This document shows, piece by piece, positions 11,501 to 22,700 of a DNA stretch of 64,000 bases. The position numbers and the translations under genes were made by a program. This DNA is from Symbiodinium natans (lineage: Eukaryota > Sar > Dinophyceae > Suessiales > Symbiodiniaceae). Location of the stretch: the NCBI GenBank assembly GCA_905221605.1, contig CAJNDS010001202.1:342854-406853 (forward strand), given 5' to 3'. The notes beneath the pieces were generated by a model that saw only the letters and a program-made list of their open reading frames with translations, was not told the origin of the DNA and did no database searches. The number at the start of each line of letters is the position of its first letter. The stretch's first letter is position 1.

Positions 11501-13468
11501 GGCCGGTCGTCTCTTTCTTCATCTGGTACCCCTTATACCTTAATATGGCTCCTAGATACGCTAGAAAGAACCCCCTACAAAACAGAAACCCTACTTAAAG
11601 AGACCGCCAACCAACCCCTAAACCCTAAACCCTAAACCCTAAACCCTAAACCCTAAACCCTAAACCCTAAACCCATTTTACTCAAGTTCCGCCCAAGGAA
11701 CTGCAAAGCTGGTAGGTGGTACTCGCTCAGGCGTTTTTGATCTCTGCTGCTTTCGGGTCGCTCTTCCTCAGCTGGCAGGCTGCTGGGATTTTTGCAAGTT
11801 CATGGTTGGGATAGTATTAAGACTTAAATTTCTAGTCCTCATTGAGGTTAAGTGTCCTTAAGTTTTCTGGTGGCAAGTAGAGGGTTCAGGGTGCTGCTCA
11901 TGAAGACCCAGCTTTACGCTTGGCGATGAGCGTGTCGATATTCGTGCCAACCATGCTTATGCTACATTATAGGTCGCTGAGTGCGTATCGGCCACCGTGA
12001 AGCAGATGGCAGCACAATAGTTATGAATACGTGCACCAAAATCGCATCTAATCTAAGTTCAACCTGTCAACGCGAGCCCGAAGCCATAAACCCATGCTCA
12101 ACAGCACCATGGGCGCCCCTACCCGAAAATCCTAAACATCCGCTCTTTCGGCGAAGCTGCGCGACTTGGATCTCGACGCTGCAGCGCGGCGCTTCGGGGA
12201 AGGAGTCCGCTTGCGTGGCGAAGCACTCTCCGAGGAGGGTCGTCTACGGTCTCCTTGCTTTTAGGGGTGGGTTTCCGGTTTAGGGTTTAGGAGGGGGGGA
12301 GGAGGGCTCAGTGCTAAGGGAATTAGCAGATGAAGGCTTTGCCATTCTACAAGATGCACGTGGGTTTGCTTGGTTGCGTTTAGTGGCTGTCGGTTGCCTC
12401 AGCACCGCTGCGCCCGAAGGCCCGAGGGCTACTGCTTTGGGAACGTCGCGACAATGGTTTTGGTCGGTTGTTAGGTCCTTGGTCGTGCCTCGGTCGACAG
12501 ATGTCGATAGTTGTATACAAGAACCCCGCATCCCTTTTCTTTTGTTGACAGCTTGCTAGGACCATCCCGATGATAGATGGCGAGAGCTCCGGCATGAGGC
12601 ATCACGAGTCTTCCATGGTGCGTCCTCCTTCAAGTGACCATCGTTTCTACCCACATCAACAAAGCCAAGCACCACTGAACCCTCCGCCTAAAAGCCCAAG
12701 GGTCTAAAGCGCCTATGACAGCCGCTAAACCTCGCATACGCCCACAACCTTAAGCCCTATAGACATCAATCCGACGCTTTATACCTGCATCCTTTTTAAG
12801 CACGGACTGAAGGTAGAAACCCTATAACCCTAAACCTAAACCCTGAACCCTAGACCCCAACCCCATAATTAGACTTTGAGCCATACAGATCTCAGAGTCC
12901 CCCTGCCAAGGTTGCCAAGGTGCGCGACTTGGACCGTCGGTTCTTCGACCGGCTGCGGTTCTCTTTGCGCGCCCTCGATCCTCGGGGAGCTCTGTGTAGG
13001 GCTTAGGCTTAGGGTGTAGGGTGTACCTTAGGATTGAAGGTTCAGGGTTGATAGTGGCCGCAAACACGGATGCCTTCGGCTCAAGGAGTTTCAGGGTATC
13101 GCAGTGCAGTCGTACGAGGGTGCTGGATAAGCTCGAACACTTTATGGAACTGTCACGGGGCTTATGGCCGTAGACAAGCAACCTCTCCAAGCTTCCATGT
13201 AAGATGAACAAAAACCCACAACCCTCAACTTTCCGATGCCTTAAAGAAAAAGACTGCCTGCATTCTACAGTGATGCAGAGGACGGTTCTTCAATTGCCCA
13301 AAACCCTAAATTCCAAACACACAATGTCCCCAACCTAAACCCCACCACAAACACGAAGCCCTGCCCCTCCCCCCCCCCCCCACCCGCCCCCCGAAAAAAA
13401 ACAAAAAAAAACTCCGAGGTTCGACTACGCTTGCGCCGGGAACGGCTTCGCGAGGCGCTCCGGCCCAT
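8563..13468 (-). CDS. RS-rich, OCRE-like, cold-shock-domain RNA-binding protein (multi-exon)
   Basis: The start ATG at 13468 opens MGRSASRSRSRRKRSRTSE. Exons follow at about 13468-13413, 12980-12916, 12243-12158, 11766-11733, 11454-11370, 11214-11144, 10947-10886, 10667-10610, 10335-10251, 9992-9912, 9689-9580, 9398-9326 and 9124-9069, with a possible last exon 8630-8563. The order is RS/SP-rich N-terminus (SASPRKRTPSPKRR), then an OCRE-like aromatic segment (GSGWYVYKKTSS, PETGLYLHIKSGVYYIQK), an acidic stretch (KIDDDDDPIV), an Ala/Pro and Glu/Lys linker, and a cold-shock-type core (REWNAEKGFGFIIPLV, SIFVHLW, NVVGSTSKNPINL, SKVLYK, DGKPRAQDVV). This combination suggests a pre-mRNA or mRNA-binding factor; that role is inference. 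The last exon reads to a TGA near 8563. If it is spliced instead, the gene may continue into the PP2C exons at 8150. Links between some RS exons and into exon 10335 are unproven. Confidence 0.65.
8683..8729. repeat. CCCTAAA array (about 7 units)
   Basis: Perfect CCCTAAA units in the intron upstream of the 8630-8563 exon. Confidence 0.9.
9169..9276. mobile_element. Family-1 palindromic TIR element (degenerate right arm)
   Basis: The left end TTGGGATGTTTCCCCTTA plus AACAGTCCTGAATA matches the element at 60411-60497. The right arm is a decayed mirror (AAGGACTGTCAGCAGGGCG, AACAG). It lies inside the intron between cold-shock exons 9398-9326 and 9124-9069. Confidence 0.6.
10518..10606. repeat. 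Three tandem copies of a 21-mer at a splice donor
   Basis: TCGCCAAGCCCAAGGTGTGA occurs three times with A/T-rich spacers. On the coding strand the first copy begins at the GA donor of exon 10667-10610, so the donor-proximal sequence is repeated twice more downstream. Confidence 0.85.
10703..10768. repeat. TTTAGGG array
   Basis: About nine TTTAGGG units with single-base variants, in the intron between exons 10947-10886 and 10667-10610. Confidence 0.85.
11614..11673. repeat. CCCTAAA array (about 8 units)
   Basis: Perfect CCCTAAA repeats in the intron between exons 11766-11733 and 11454-11370. Confidence 0.9.
11800..11880. repeat. Family-4 AT-rich intron element
   Basis: CATGGTTGGGATAGTATTAA, TTAAATTTCTAGTCCTCATT and GAGGTTAAGTGTCC align with the copies at 6965 and 44380. 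It lies just upstream (coding sense) of the acceptor of exon 11766-11733. Confidence 0.55.
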
Positions 13469-13590
13469 CTTGGGGAGCCCCACTCTCTGCTTTGGGCTCG
13501 CGAACGCTGCGGATCGGGCGACAAAGGGTGGCAAGAGCAACAAGCACGAACATACACATTCTACAGTACAAAATGAACACATGCATCTAG

Positions 13591-13632
<42 letters not shown>

Positions 13633-13796
13633 ATCGAGCGAGTGTTGTGAACAAGGACGTGGAGCAAACCAGGAGGGAAAAAGGTGGCTTACGCCGTCAA
13701 CAACACGCAATCGCATCAGGTCGGCACAGAGTTTGCATCGCGCCGTTTTTCTGTCAGGCACTGCTCGAGAACCGATCTGGAGACATGTAACCGATC
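13469..13796. other. Intergenic spacer between ABCC transporter and RNA-binding gene
   Basis: About 330 bp separate the transporter stop at 13797 from the next start ATG at 13468, both on the minus strand. It holds an (AG)n run at 13593-13627. The tight head-to-tail spacing fits dinoflagellate unidirectional clusters, where mRNAs are trans-spliced. No promoter is recognisable. Confidence 0.6.
13593..13627. repeat. (AG)n microsatellite
   Basis: About 17 perfect AG dinucleotides in the spacer between two minus-strand genes. Confidence 0.95.
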
Positions 13797-16700
13797 TCAT
13801 GCCGAATCTAACTTGGCAAGCTTGGCAAAATGGGAGGACTCATTCTTCATCAACTCTTGCGGGGACGCGAGTTCCACGACTTTCCCTGCCTCGAGGACGC
13901 AAACTCGATCGGAATGCATGATGGTCGAGATGCGATGGGCAATGCACAGAACCGTGTGGTCGGCAAACTCACTGCGGATCGTCTCTTGGATGAGGTTGTC
14001 TGTGTCTCTGTCCACCGCTGAGGTTGCCTCATCCAGCAAAAGAATGATGTTGGATCTAAGCAGCGCCCGGGCCAAGCACATCTGCTGCCTCTGGCCCAGT
14101 GAGAAGTTCTTGCCCTGCTCTGCCACCACACTGTCTAGACCGCGGCCGTCATGTCCATCCAAGGTCGACACATGATCCGACAGGTGCGAGCGCTGCAAGC
14201 TCAGCCACAGGTTTGCATCCGAGGCCTCGCCGACGGGATCCAGGTTGAAGCGCAAGGTCCCGGAGAACAAGACCGGGTCTTGGGGGATGATGGTCAAGCT
14301 GCGGCGCAGGCAGTGCAAGCCCAAGGTGGTGATGTCAATTCCGTCCAAGAAGGTCTTGCCTGCCTCGACCTCCACCAGCCGCAAGAGCACGTTCAACACG
14401 GAAGACTTGCCAGCACCCGTGCGTCCACAGATGCCCAGCTTCTCGCGCGCGCAAACGTTCAAGCTCAAGCCCTTCAAGACATAGGGCAAATCCGGGCGGT
14501 AGCGAAGATACACATCGTCAAATCGAATGGTCCCATTTTTCGGCCAGGACTGAGGGCTAGGGTCAGTGTCCTGGTGGTGAGGCGGTTCCGGCAGCAGGCG
14601 CAGGTACTCCCGGACCCTCTCCACCGACACGATGTTCGTCTCGCGGTCGGCTGCCATTCGCACCACCCAGTTCAAGGCCTCCGACCGAAGAATCTTCACA
14701 ACATCTGCCAAAATGAAAAGGCATGAAAAAACCCTAAGGGTCCATGTACCTACATACAAGGGAGGGGGTTATCACACATCAGGCCGTGAAAATACACATC
14801 ACCCCAATGTGGACGCTCATGCAAAGAATTACCCATCACGCGAGAGAATACACATCACAAGATACGAAACCCCAATGTGGATGCTATTTTTGGCTGTCAG
14901 CCACGGAGACCTCAAAATCCACCCAACCTCGCGGATGCTTATGTTTCGGGCCATTTTTACATCAATCTGGCATACGTTTTGGCAGCAAATCCCGAAGGAG
15001 ACGCTCGGTTTGTATCAACATACGGAACGTTGATCTTCGAAGCCTTTGCTGGCCTTACACACCTGAGACCCGCAGCTGCTCAAGTGCACACTGTCTGGCG
15101 GACCAAGCCCTGCGACCGAGACCGGTTTTGATATAGAAAAAGTGCATTAGACCAGCTAGCACGGAAACGTCCTGCCAACTGCCTTAAACAAACTTGAAGC
15201 CGTGGTGGCAGCTTGGATCAGTGCCAAGTCTTGTCCAAAATGCAAACCCAATGTGGAGATTTGACGCAGGCGCTTCCTCCGACCATGGGCATGGGGTGGT
15301 TTGCATGCCAGACCCCATTGTGGACGCTGCATAGGCTGAAAACTGGACGGCTAGGATCAGTGCCGGGTCCTGTGCGGGACCTGCAAGACCCCAGTGTGGA
15401 CGCCGAACGATGTGTATTTACACCACGCGATGTGAGATAACCCCTCCCCCCCCCCCCAGTAGGGAACACTTGTGTCTTAAAGTACCTCCTATATAGGGAC
15501 TTTGGGCCCAAGTATGCCCAAGTATGTAGTAAATGAGGTACATGGACCTTTAGAGAAGGGAGGCTCGCCCAGGCCTGCGTCACTGAGAGGGCATAGGAAA
15601 TGGAGAGGCCAGCCACGCCTTGACAAGTCTTTCCGGTTTCGGTTCGGGTTGGCTCACCTGCTATGAAGGTTCAGAAGCATCCACGTGCCCATCAAGGGAG
15701 AGCAAAGACTTTCTTGCCTGAACCTGCCAGAGAAGCCCTTTGCAAGCTTGTGTCCAAAACCCCAAACCTCCTGAAACTTCCTGAACCCCTTTTTGCATCC
15801 GGACTCCCGTGGGTGCTGCCAGAAACTGCACAGGCTTCCAGTGCTACCGACTGGGCTCCCATACTCTAGCAAGCCAATCATAGGCACAGTCTCAAACATG
15901 AGGACAAGATGATCATCTCGCAAGATATCGTAATGGAGATTCCTAAGCATGACTAAGTGTCCTTCAACTCCTGAACCCCCTAAACCCTAAACCCTACACC
16001 CCACAAGCCCGCGCGCCTGCACTGATAGTGTGTCGGCCTAGAACTGCCAACATCCCAGCACAGAAGGTGATCGCCGCTCCGAAGCTTTCCTGGACTCAGA
16101 GTTTAGACTCGCGCATCCTTGGGCCATAACTATATTAGTAACTTTGTTAGTAACTATATCCGCCGAGGCCTCGGGCCGAAGGTGTATAGGTTGTCAGAAC
16201 AGGCACCCCCCTCCAAATCCTCCCCCCAGGCCCAAAACCACTTTTCGGCCCCCTTTTTTTGCTTCAAATGGGTACCCCCCCCTAGGAGAGGAGGGTCCGC
16301 AAGCGGATGTCTCGCCAGGACCAGAGGCAGTTGCAGCCCACCCCAGCAGGGCGCCCCCAGTTTTTCGCTTTTCAGGTTTCAGCCACCCCACTACCCCACC
16401 CCCCCCACCCCCCCCCCGCCCCTACCCCCCCGCCCCTACCCCCCCCCCCCCTACCCCCCCCCTACCCACCCCCTACCCCCCCCCCCCCCCTACCCCCCCC
16501 ACCCCCCCCCCCCCAACCCCCCCCTACCCCCCCCCCCCACTACCCCCTCCCCCGACCTCCCCTTTTTTTGCCTCAAGTGTGTATGGACCAGAGCAGTTGA
16601 AGAGGCCCCCCCCCCCCCCACCCCACCCCCCCCCCCCCCCCACTCACCTGACAACGCCCGCACCAAAGCCTTGCCTGCCCCTGCCCCCCCCCCCCCCCGC

Positions 16701-19700
16701 CTGGCGAACCCGACGATCAATCCAAGCCGAACCGTGTCAACCCTCACCCTTGCGCCTTGAACCTTGAAAACCCTAAACCCCAACAGCGTGAATCTTGAGC
16801 CCTAAGCCCTCAATCCTAAACTAACCCTCAACCCTAAACCCCAAACCATAAACCATAAACCCGGAACCCTAAACCCTCAACCCAACCCTTATTGCTTGGG
16901 GTCCAGTCACCATGCTCACGCGGATGCGCTGGGCCGGGCCGAGGCGGGTCGCGTAGCGTTAAAATTAGTAACTATATTGCTAGCTATATCTCGAGGCCTC
17001 GAAACTCCACCTTGGGGTCGGGGAGGCGGGGGTTTAGGGTTGAAGCGCGGGCCTGCCTCATCTGTAGCTGTGAAGGCCATAAAACCCTAAACCCTCGACC
17101 CTCGACCCTAAACCCTAAACCCCAAACCGCAAGCAACCTAAACAACCCTCACTTGAAGCCGCAGTGCACCCAAGCCACGAGTCGGACGGCGAGCCAGCGA
17201 TTTGAAGACACGTTGGAGTAGTAGGCCCGCATACTTCGGCTCACACGTTGGAGGTTCCTTAAGGGGTGGTTGTTCAGGTTCTCTTGAGGGCCTCTTAAAG
17301 GCCCTCTCGGGGTATTGGGGGGGCGGGGGGGGGGCGGGGGGTTGTTAGGGTTTTGTTTTGGGTTTAGGGAACATTGGGACCCTTGGGATGGGCTAAGTGC
17401 AGGCTGAGGCTCTCAGCGATGAAAATCCCTTGCTGGCCGTAGGCGCGGATCACCCCTGTGCCGTCCAAGGTCTCCGAGAAGTGGGAAAAGATGGGAGAGC
17501 GCAGATTGGATTCGATGCGCTTGAGCCTTATGCGCCCGTGAAGCGAGCCTACAAAAAATGCAAACAGAAGGGTCTTTCCAAAAATACAGGGAGCTCCTTT
17601 ATGTACCCCAAAATTCTAGAATCCTTCTGCCCGCCAGGGAGCTGTCTGGAAGCAGGGATGTAGAAATTCTGTGTTGCCCGGTAGAGAAAAAGCAACGGAA
17701 AAATGATGGCCAAGAACCACGGCGTTGCGACTGAGATTACGATGATGGTGCACACAACAACGGCAAGGACTTGAAGGTAGCTGTACAAGTTGTTCTGCAA
17801 GACCTCATCGATGGTGTAGACGTCCTTGGAGAACCTGGGTTGGCTAAGGAAGCGACTCCAAAACGTTCGAACCCTTCGCCCCTTCGGACAGAGACATCCC
17901 AAAATGCTGTGAAGGAGCCGGTTGAGAACACGTCCAAGCGGAGTGGTGTCGAAGAAAGACATCGGCAACCGAAGCAGGTTCGCCAAGAGCTTTCGATGAA
18001 AGGTACGTGCGGCTTTCCTCGAGCCCAGAGTTACAAAGCAACAAGCAGCTGCTACAGTTGCGATGCTCCCCCCTTTGCGAACAGTCCTTAATACGTATTC
18101 TAACCCCCCATTATAATCCCTATTAAGGATTGTTAGAAGAAGGGGCAGCATCCCAAAGTTACAGGGTGTAGGAGTTCCATCTGTTGCCGCATCTGCTGCA
18201 TACTACAGGAAACCGCACGCAACAGCTCAACAGGATGCCATTGCCAGCCGAGTCGCAAGGCTGTTAGCCTGAAGAGTGCGCTAGTCAGGAAAATGCCCAA
18301 AAAGGCCTCACGTGCGCAAGAACAGTGGCAACACAAAATCCTTTCGCTTGGGCTGGATGATGCCAAGAGAAGCCAAGACGGGCAGTCCGTGTACGAGCTA
18401 GCCAGAGTCGGGAAGGGTGGGGAGGGGCAGAGTGTGGTTGGGGGTGGTCGATGCCTTGCCCACACTCTCACAAATCAAGACTCAAGACCCTGGTCGCCCT
18501 TTGTTCCACCGATGTCTTGCAGTTTCCATTCAGGGGCTTGGAACAGAACGCAGGCCAAGGCGCTGCGATGCTGAGACCGCCGTACCCGAGCAAACCTTGA
18601 AGGCTTGTGACGTGATGCTCGTTCTCGGGGTTGTTATGGTCGGACCAGTAGGACAGCCAGGCAGCGGCGATAGACTGGAGACCTTGACCGAGCAAGATGC
18701 CGAAAATCACTGTCACTCCCACACAGGTACCGCCTGCCGCACTGACGTAAGCCCCGTAGACTTCAGCTGGTACAGACCCTACTTGCTCCTCCTCTTTCTG
18801 CACCAACTTCCCATCGGAGCTCTTGGCTTCCTTGGGTGTGGCGGGGTCGTCGCTGACCTGGCGCTCAAGATGAGGTGCTGTTGCTTCCTTCGAGGCCACC
18901 AGCTTCGGGAAAGATTCCCGGAAGGCGCTCAAAGATCCGCAGAAAGCGATCTTGGCCACAGGCCGCGAGGACTTGTCGGCTTGGGTCGACTCCTCCGGCA
19001 GATTCTCTGCCTCAAGTACCAAGGAATCATCGCTTTCGTCCACAGAGGGTTCCCGGGGCATGCCGCCCCGGGTCAAGAGAATGATCTGGTCTGCACTTTG
19101 AACTGCCTGGAGGTGATGAGTGCACAAAACGACGGAGCATCTGGCGAGCAAAGGCCCACGCAGCATCTTCAGGAGCTTCTTGGCCACATGTGAATCGACA
19201 GCACTAAGCGGATCATCCAAGAGCAAGAGGTCTGCCTGAGAGTAGACTGCTCGCGCCAAGGATATCCTCTGCTTCTGTCCTCCCGACAGATTAACGCCCT
19301 TCTCTCCGATCTCTGTCATATCCCCATTGGGCAGTGCATCGAGGTCGGGCAGCAAGCAACAAGCCTTGATCACCGCATTGTACCGATCCTCCTGGAAGCT
19401 GCTGTTGAAGAGAATGTTATCCCGAACCGTGGCGTTGCGAATCCACGACACTTGGGAGGTATACGCAATCTGCCCAGCTGTCGATACAACTCCGGAGACG
19501 GGGCTCAGGTCGCCGATCAAGGCCTGCCTTGGCAGGGATAACAACTCTTTTCTTCCGTGGCTGCTTGGGCTCTGTTATCAGATCAGCAATCTCAACCCTT
19601 AATCCCCCCTGAACCTACACCCTACACCCCAAACCCTTTTTTCTGCAACTGTGCCTGTAAACCCCCAAGCCCTGCACCCCACACATCCTAAACCTGAAGA

Positions 19701-22700
19701 AAGACCCCTTTTCCTAGCGGAACCTACTTCCTCGCCCAGCTGCAGAAGTCCTGACTTGCCGGCCCCGACTGCTCCCAACACGACTGTCAGGTGGGCCGCC
19801 TGCTGTCCTGGAAAATGTTTGGGGGTTGTTTTGGCACCCGCATAGCTGGACGAACCACTCCGCAGGGATTCCAGGTACGACTATCTAGAGTTGTTTGGGG
19901 GTTAGGGTTTAGGGTCTAGGGGTCTAGGGATACTGTTCCTTGAAGGCGTTTATAGGGAGTAGAGATTCGAGCTGATCTTCAACTCCCCCCCCTCCCCGCC
20001 CCCCCGCCCCCAAAAACACAGCGGTCCTTCCACTGCTGCGGGAACTGAGAAGTTGGCTTTTGAGATCAGTGGAGTTCCATTTGGCCAGGCCAGATCGGCA
20101 TCCTGCACCTGGCATGGAGAAACCTACAGCTACGCGGAGAATAATGGAAGGTCAGGCTTCTAGAGCTTCTGTGTTTATATATATATATATATTTATTTAT
20201 TTATTTTTTTTCTGTATAGACATGTATATTTGTATATATATATATATATATAATTATATATGTATATATCTACACATGCCCTTATTTATTCAGCTACTTT
20301 TGTGTTTTGGTGTTTCCGCGCTTTCCCGGGCCTGCACCGTAAATTCTGGAGGCGCCGCCTGTGCGCGCCCCGGGATTTCGGGAGCGCACAAGAAGTCCTC
20401 CAGGCGCCTGATGGCAACCTTGGCCTCCACCACGCTCGTTATCGCCTCAGCAGATTGCTGTGAGTGCCTTTTTTTTGTGTTTTTTTTTGTTGCGTGTTGT
20501 GTCTAGAGCATCGAAAAAACCGCTGCGTAACAACTAACAACTTCGTTGGCCGATGCATGTGGTGTTTGTGATTGTTTGTGTGCGCGTGCTGCTTGTTGTA
20601 AGTATGACTTGGTTGTTGCTACATCCTCTCACTCTAGTTGTTATGCTTCTTTTGCCATTGCACGTGCCGATGTCGGTGTCATTGTCGGTACTTCTTCTTC
20701 TTCCATGTTGCCGCTACGTGGGGTCGCTGCAGAACCTCAAGCAACACCACTTACATATGGAGAACCATGCCCTCAATGCTCTAATGCTTTCGTGTCGCGT
20801 TCGGAAACATGGTCAGTGGAAAGCGCAGGACGTTGAAGAGGGCCACGGCTGTAAAAGCGGTGCTGGGTGTCAGCTCTTTGTAGAGCCACGAATACACGGC
20901 AAACGTAGCCTGGATCAGACTGTTCAGGGTCGATGGGATGTAGGGTATAAGCGCAACCCAGTGCACAAAAGTCTCTGCTGTAATTACTGACTACTAAAAT
21001 TCCCAAACATGGCCCAAGAGCCAAGGCAGTTAGAATCGGTGCCGTTGCCCACATTGCAGAACTGATGATGTTCAGGATCTGGTATTTCCTGAGCTGCTTC
21101 AGCTCCTTCTCGCGGACGCTGTCGAGCCTGGTCTCAAAAGAGTCCTCCCACCCGTACCTGAGCTGGTCGGCGCTAGCAAAACCCCGAACCAACCCAAGAA
21201 AACAAAAAAGAAGGTGTGCCATCAGTATAGCAATCATCCACAAACAAAAGTGTGCCATACACCTACAATGACAGTCCACGAAAGAACAGGTGCGCCGTAG
21301 CCCCAGCAATCCTCAAAACAAATGATGTGCCATAACCCTAAGAATCCACCAAAAGAACAGGTGTGCCATAACCCCAATAACCCACAACAAAAAAGCTGTG
21401 CCAAGAACCCTAAACCCTAAACCCTAAACCCTAAACCCTAAACCCTAAACCCTAAGCCCTAAGCCCTAAACCCTAAACCCTAAACCCTAAACCCTAAACC
21501 CTAAACCCTAAACCCTAAACCCACCAATCAGAGCCAAAGTCGCATCTTCAAGAGCCGGATGGAGCCAAAAGCCTCGTTGGTGAGCTTGATCCGCTCATCC
21601 TTGATTGTCCTTGCGGTCGCCGCGTCCCTAAAAGCCTAAATATGTTTGATTCATACATACATGCAGGGTTTAGGGTTTAGGGTTTAGGGTTTAGATAGAT
21701 AGATACATACATACATACAGACATACATACATGCACACAGTTTGTTGTTTCCTCGTTGTTGCTTGTGGAAAAATTGTTTAGCAGCAGAGCACGTATATAG
21801 CTTGCATCGGGGGTGTAGAGACCAGAACCTTTGCCCGACGTTTCCCAAAATAGGGTTAACCCCCTTTTATACCCGAAAAGAGAATAAAATCGCCTCAGGG
21901 GATCCCCAGAAAAGGTACCCCCCCCCCCCCCCCCCCCCCCACTTTCGGAAACCCTCATGTCTGAAGCCATGGCGAGCAAAGCTTAGGACCAGAACCCCGT
22001 GATGAATGCTGGGGTGAAGTTGCTTCTCGCTTCTCAGTGCGTCGCTGTTTTCACTGCACTGTGTCACAAGCTTCGGGCTTCTGTCAAGAAATCCCAAGAG
22101 TCATGAGGGCACGCTGAGCAAGGCGAATTCGTCGAGCTACCAAGCCCACCGCGGGAATCTGCACCAGCATCACCTTGCGTGTGGATGGGTAGGATGAAAA
22201 CTGCCTTGCCTGCGTGTTCACCTGCAAAGGTGTGTTAAGGCTTAAAGTTCCGTGTTCAAACGAGTCGCCAGGACTCCGGCCAAGGTTGCCCAACCCACCA
22301 CCCAATGAAGAAAGATCAAGGTGATGGTGATCTGGTACGGAGAACTCCACAAAGAATGGAGCATCGGAGCGAAATCTTGAAGTCGCTGTGAGTCGACCGC
22401 CATGAGGTTTACGATCTCGCCGGACGTTCGTTGCTTTGAGTCTTTGGCCTTCCCGCCGGCTCCATCAACGCGTAAGGCTTTGTTGTACACAAGAGAGATA
22501 CAGGCGACGTTGAATCTCATGCCCGTGCGGAAGCATCGGTGAAAATACTGATGCAGCACCATCGTTTGCAACGCTGCACTGCCAAGCATCAGCAGGACGT
22601 AGGCCATCCCGTTCTCAAATGTACATTCTTCTGATTTGGGGCTGCTGCAAAGGCTCAAATAGCCCAACAACCCTTTGAGAATATAAGGCCCGGCCATTTG

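Noticed and set aside
14151-14726. Plus-strand ORF of 191 codons opposite the transporter
   Set aside because: It is antisense to the second nucleotide-binding domain, whose Walker A, signature and Walker B motifs are unmistakable on the minus strand.
16119-16783. Proline-rich and glycine-rich ORFs of about 100-210 codons in several frames
   Set aside because: They are translations of a C-rich simple repeat. All frames on both strands are open and the tract lies inside a mapped ABCC intron.
18417-19193. Plus-strand ORF of 258 codons
   Set aside because: Shadow of the transporter NBD1/linker exon on the opposite strand; no family features.
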